A stretch of 64,000 bases of DNA from Parasphingorhabdus sp. (GTDB lineage Bacteria > Pseudomonadota > Alphaproteobacteria > Sphingomonadales > Sphingomonadaceae). Positions within the stretch are counted from its first letter, which is position 1, and each line of letters starts with the position of its first letter. The translations under genes were made by a program, and so were the position numbers. Location of the stretch: NCBI GenBank assembly GCA_030373505.1, contig JAUCYS010000005.1:62001-126000 (forward strand), written 5' to 3'. The notes under the pieces were generated by a model. The model saw nothing but the letters and a program-made list of their open reading frames with translations. It was not told where the DNA came from and made no database searches. Positions 63,346-64,000 of the stretch are shown here, piece after piece.

Positions 63346-63363
63346 CTGTCACAAACATGCAAT
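63346..63363 (+). promoter_or_regulatory. candidate PhoB box upstream of the porin
   Basis: CTGTCACAAACATGCAAT, about 80 bases before the porin ATG, starts with the CTGTCA half-site and shares 14 of 18 bases with the motif before the TonB receptor (59281-59298, minus strand). Confidence 0.5.
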
Positions 63364-63443
63364 AAATTTGCCATCAAATGGCAACGCATCGGTCATATTG
63401 CGCTCATCAACTTGAAACCAGAACGCAACAGACAGGCCCTTTG

Positions 63444-64000
63444 ATGAAAACCCCGATGCTCAAGACAATTGGTCTGCTGGCCGGAACCGCAGCGATGGCC
63501 CTCCATCCGGCGGCGGCTATGGCAGCGCCGATTTCCGAGGAACAGGCCGCCGCATTGCTGAGCAAGCTCGAAAGCCTGGAGCGCGAAGTCGCCGATCTGA
63601 AGGCGCAGCTGGGCACCGTCCGGCAGGACCAGCAGCTCTCAACCAGCGCGATTGCCGCGACCGATGCGAAGGTTGCCGCGACCGAAGAGAAGCTGGCGCA
63701 GCAGCAGCCGGCCAGAATCGCGTTCAAGGGTGCACCGGAGATCAAAGCTGAAGACGGCTGGAGCTTCAAGCCGCGCGGACGCATCCTGATCGATGCCGGC
63801 ACGGTCAACGCGCCGGACAGCATCGTCGACGCCGGTCTTGGCTTTGCCAGCGAGGCGCGGCGCGTCCGGCTGGGTGCCTCGGGCACGATCCCGGGCGGCT
63901 TCGGTTACAAGCTGGAAGCGGATTTTGCCGGCAATGATGTGGAGCTGACCGACGCCTTTTTCACCTATGAGCATGGCGGGCTGACGCTGACCGCGGGCCA
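63444..64000 (+). CDS. phosphate-selective porin O/P-like protein (5' part, cut by window end)
   Basis: The first 185 residues of an outer-membrane porin. A signal peptide (KTIGLLAGTAAMALHPAAAMA) is followed by a coiled coil (EEQAAALLSKLESLEREVADLKAQLGTVRQ), then the start of the barrel (WSFKPRGRILIDAG, RRVRLGASGTIPGGFGYKLEADFAGNDVELTDAFFTYE), the layout of the OprP/OprO family that takes up phosphate or polyphosphate. The coiled coil may form a periplasmic trimer stalk. The gene continues past the end of the window, so the C-terminus is missing. A Pho-box-like motif upstream fits a phosphate role. Confidence 0.87.
   Translation, partial: MKTPMLKTIGLLAGTAAMALHPAAAMAAPISEEQAAALLSKLESLEREVADLKAQLGTVRQDQQLSTSAIAATDAKVAATEEKLAQQQPARIAFKGAPEIKAEDGWSFKPRGRILIDAGTVNAPDSIVDAGLGFASEARRVRLGASGTIPGGFGYKLEADFAGNDVELTDAFFTYEHGGLTLTAG

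Overview
The window looks like chromosomal DNA of a sphingomonad (Alphaproteobacteria, order Sphingomonadales). Support comes from moderately high GC (about 60% by eye), the rimP-nusA-ylxR-infB-rbfA-truB-rpsO-pnp cluster with a YlxR/L7Ae fusion, a TonB receptor paired with a phytase, and several families of short palindromic repeats (the 'LSLSKD' and 'HPELVSGS...VQDDE' types) common in this order. The genus cannot be fixed from the sequence. I see no rRNA, tRNA, IS element, prophage or CRISPR array.

Layout. 0.1-10.9 kb: accessory metabolism (SDR plus spermidine-synthase-like protein, MgtC/DUF4010 membrane protein, exported M28 peptidase, ABC-F protein, PrmA, phenylalanine hydroxylase, Crp/Fnr regulator, sterol desaturase-like protein). 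11-19.5 kb: a minus-strand block bamD, recN, an AT-rich unknown gene, ligA, and an exported TPR-CHAT protein. 19.7-30.8 kb: the transcription/translation supercluster, with tdk and a GNAT gene inserted between rbfA and truB and a strong terminator after rpsO and after pnp. 30.9-41 kb: Ca/Na exchanger, argG, Cfa, a MsrPQ-like molybdoenzyme pair, RidA, rlmN, phosphatase, dnaN. 41-48.7 kb: D-aminoacylase-like amidohydrolase, epoxide-hydrolase-like protein, adrenodoxin-type ferredoxin reductase, two small exported proteins, and a GMC oxidoreductase. 48.7-52.7 kb: a four-gene operon of circularly permuted ATP-grasp, alpha-E, transglutaminase and Anbu proteasome-like peptidase. 52.8-64 kb: SDR, prfB, TonB receptor plus phytase, an exported methyltransferase-like lipoprotein, lepA, and the start of a phosphate-porin-like gene cut by the window end.

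The most unusual signals are palindromic repeats inserted in frame inside essential genes (two in ligA, one in truB), with sister copies in intergenic DNA; the Anbu/ATP-grasp operon, a peptide-handling system of unsettled function; an AT-rich gene wedged by 4-base overlaps into the recN-ligA operon; and a shared PhoB-box-like motif upstream of both the phytase/TonB operon and the porin, suggesting a phosphate-starvation regulon. Four convergent gene pairs share a single CTAG as both stop codons.

Most long antisense reading frames here are GC-driven shadows and were left out. All calls come from reading the sequence and recalled family knowledge; no database search was run.
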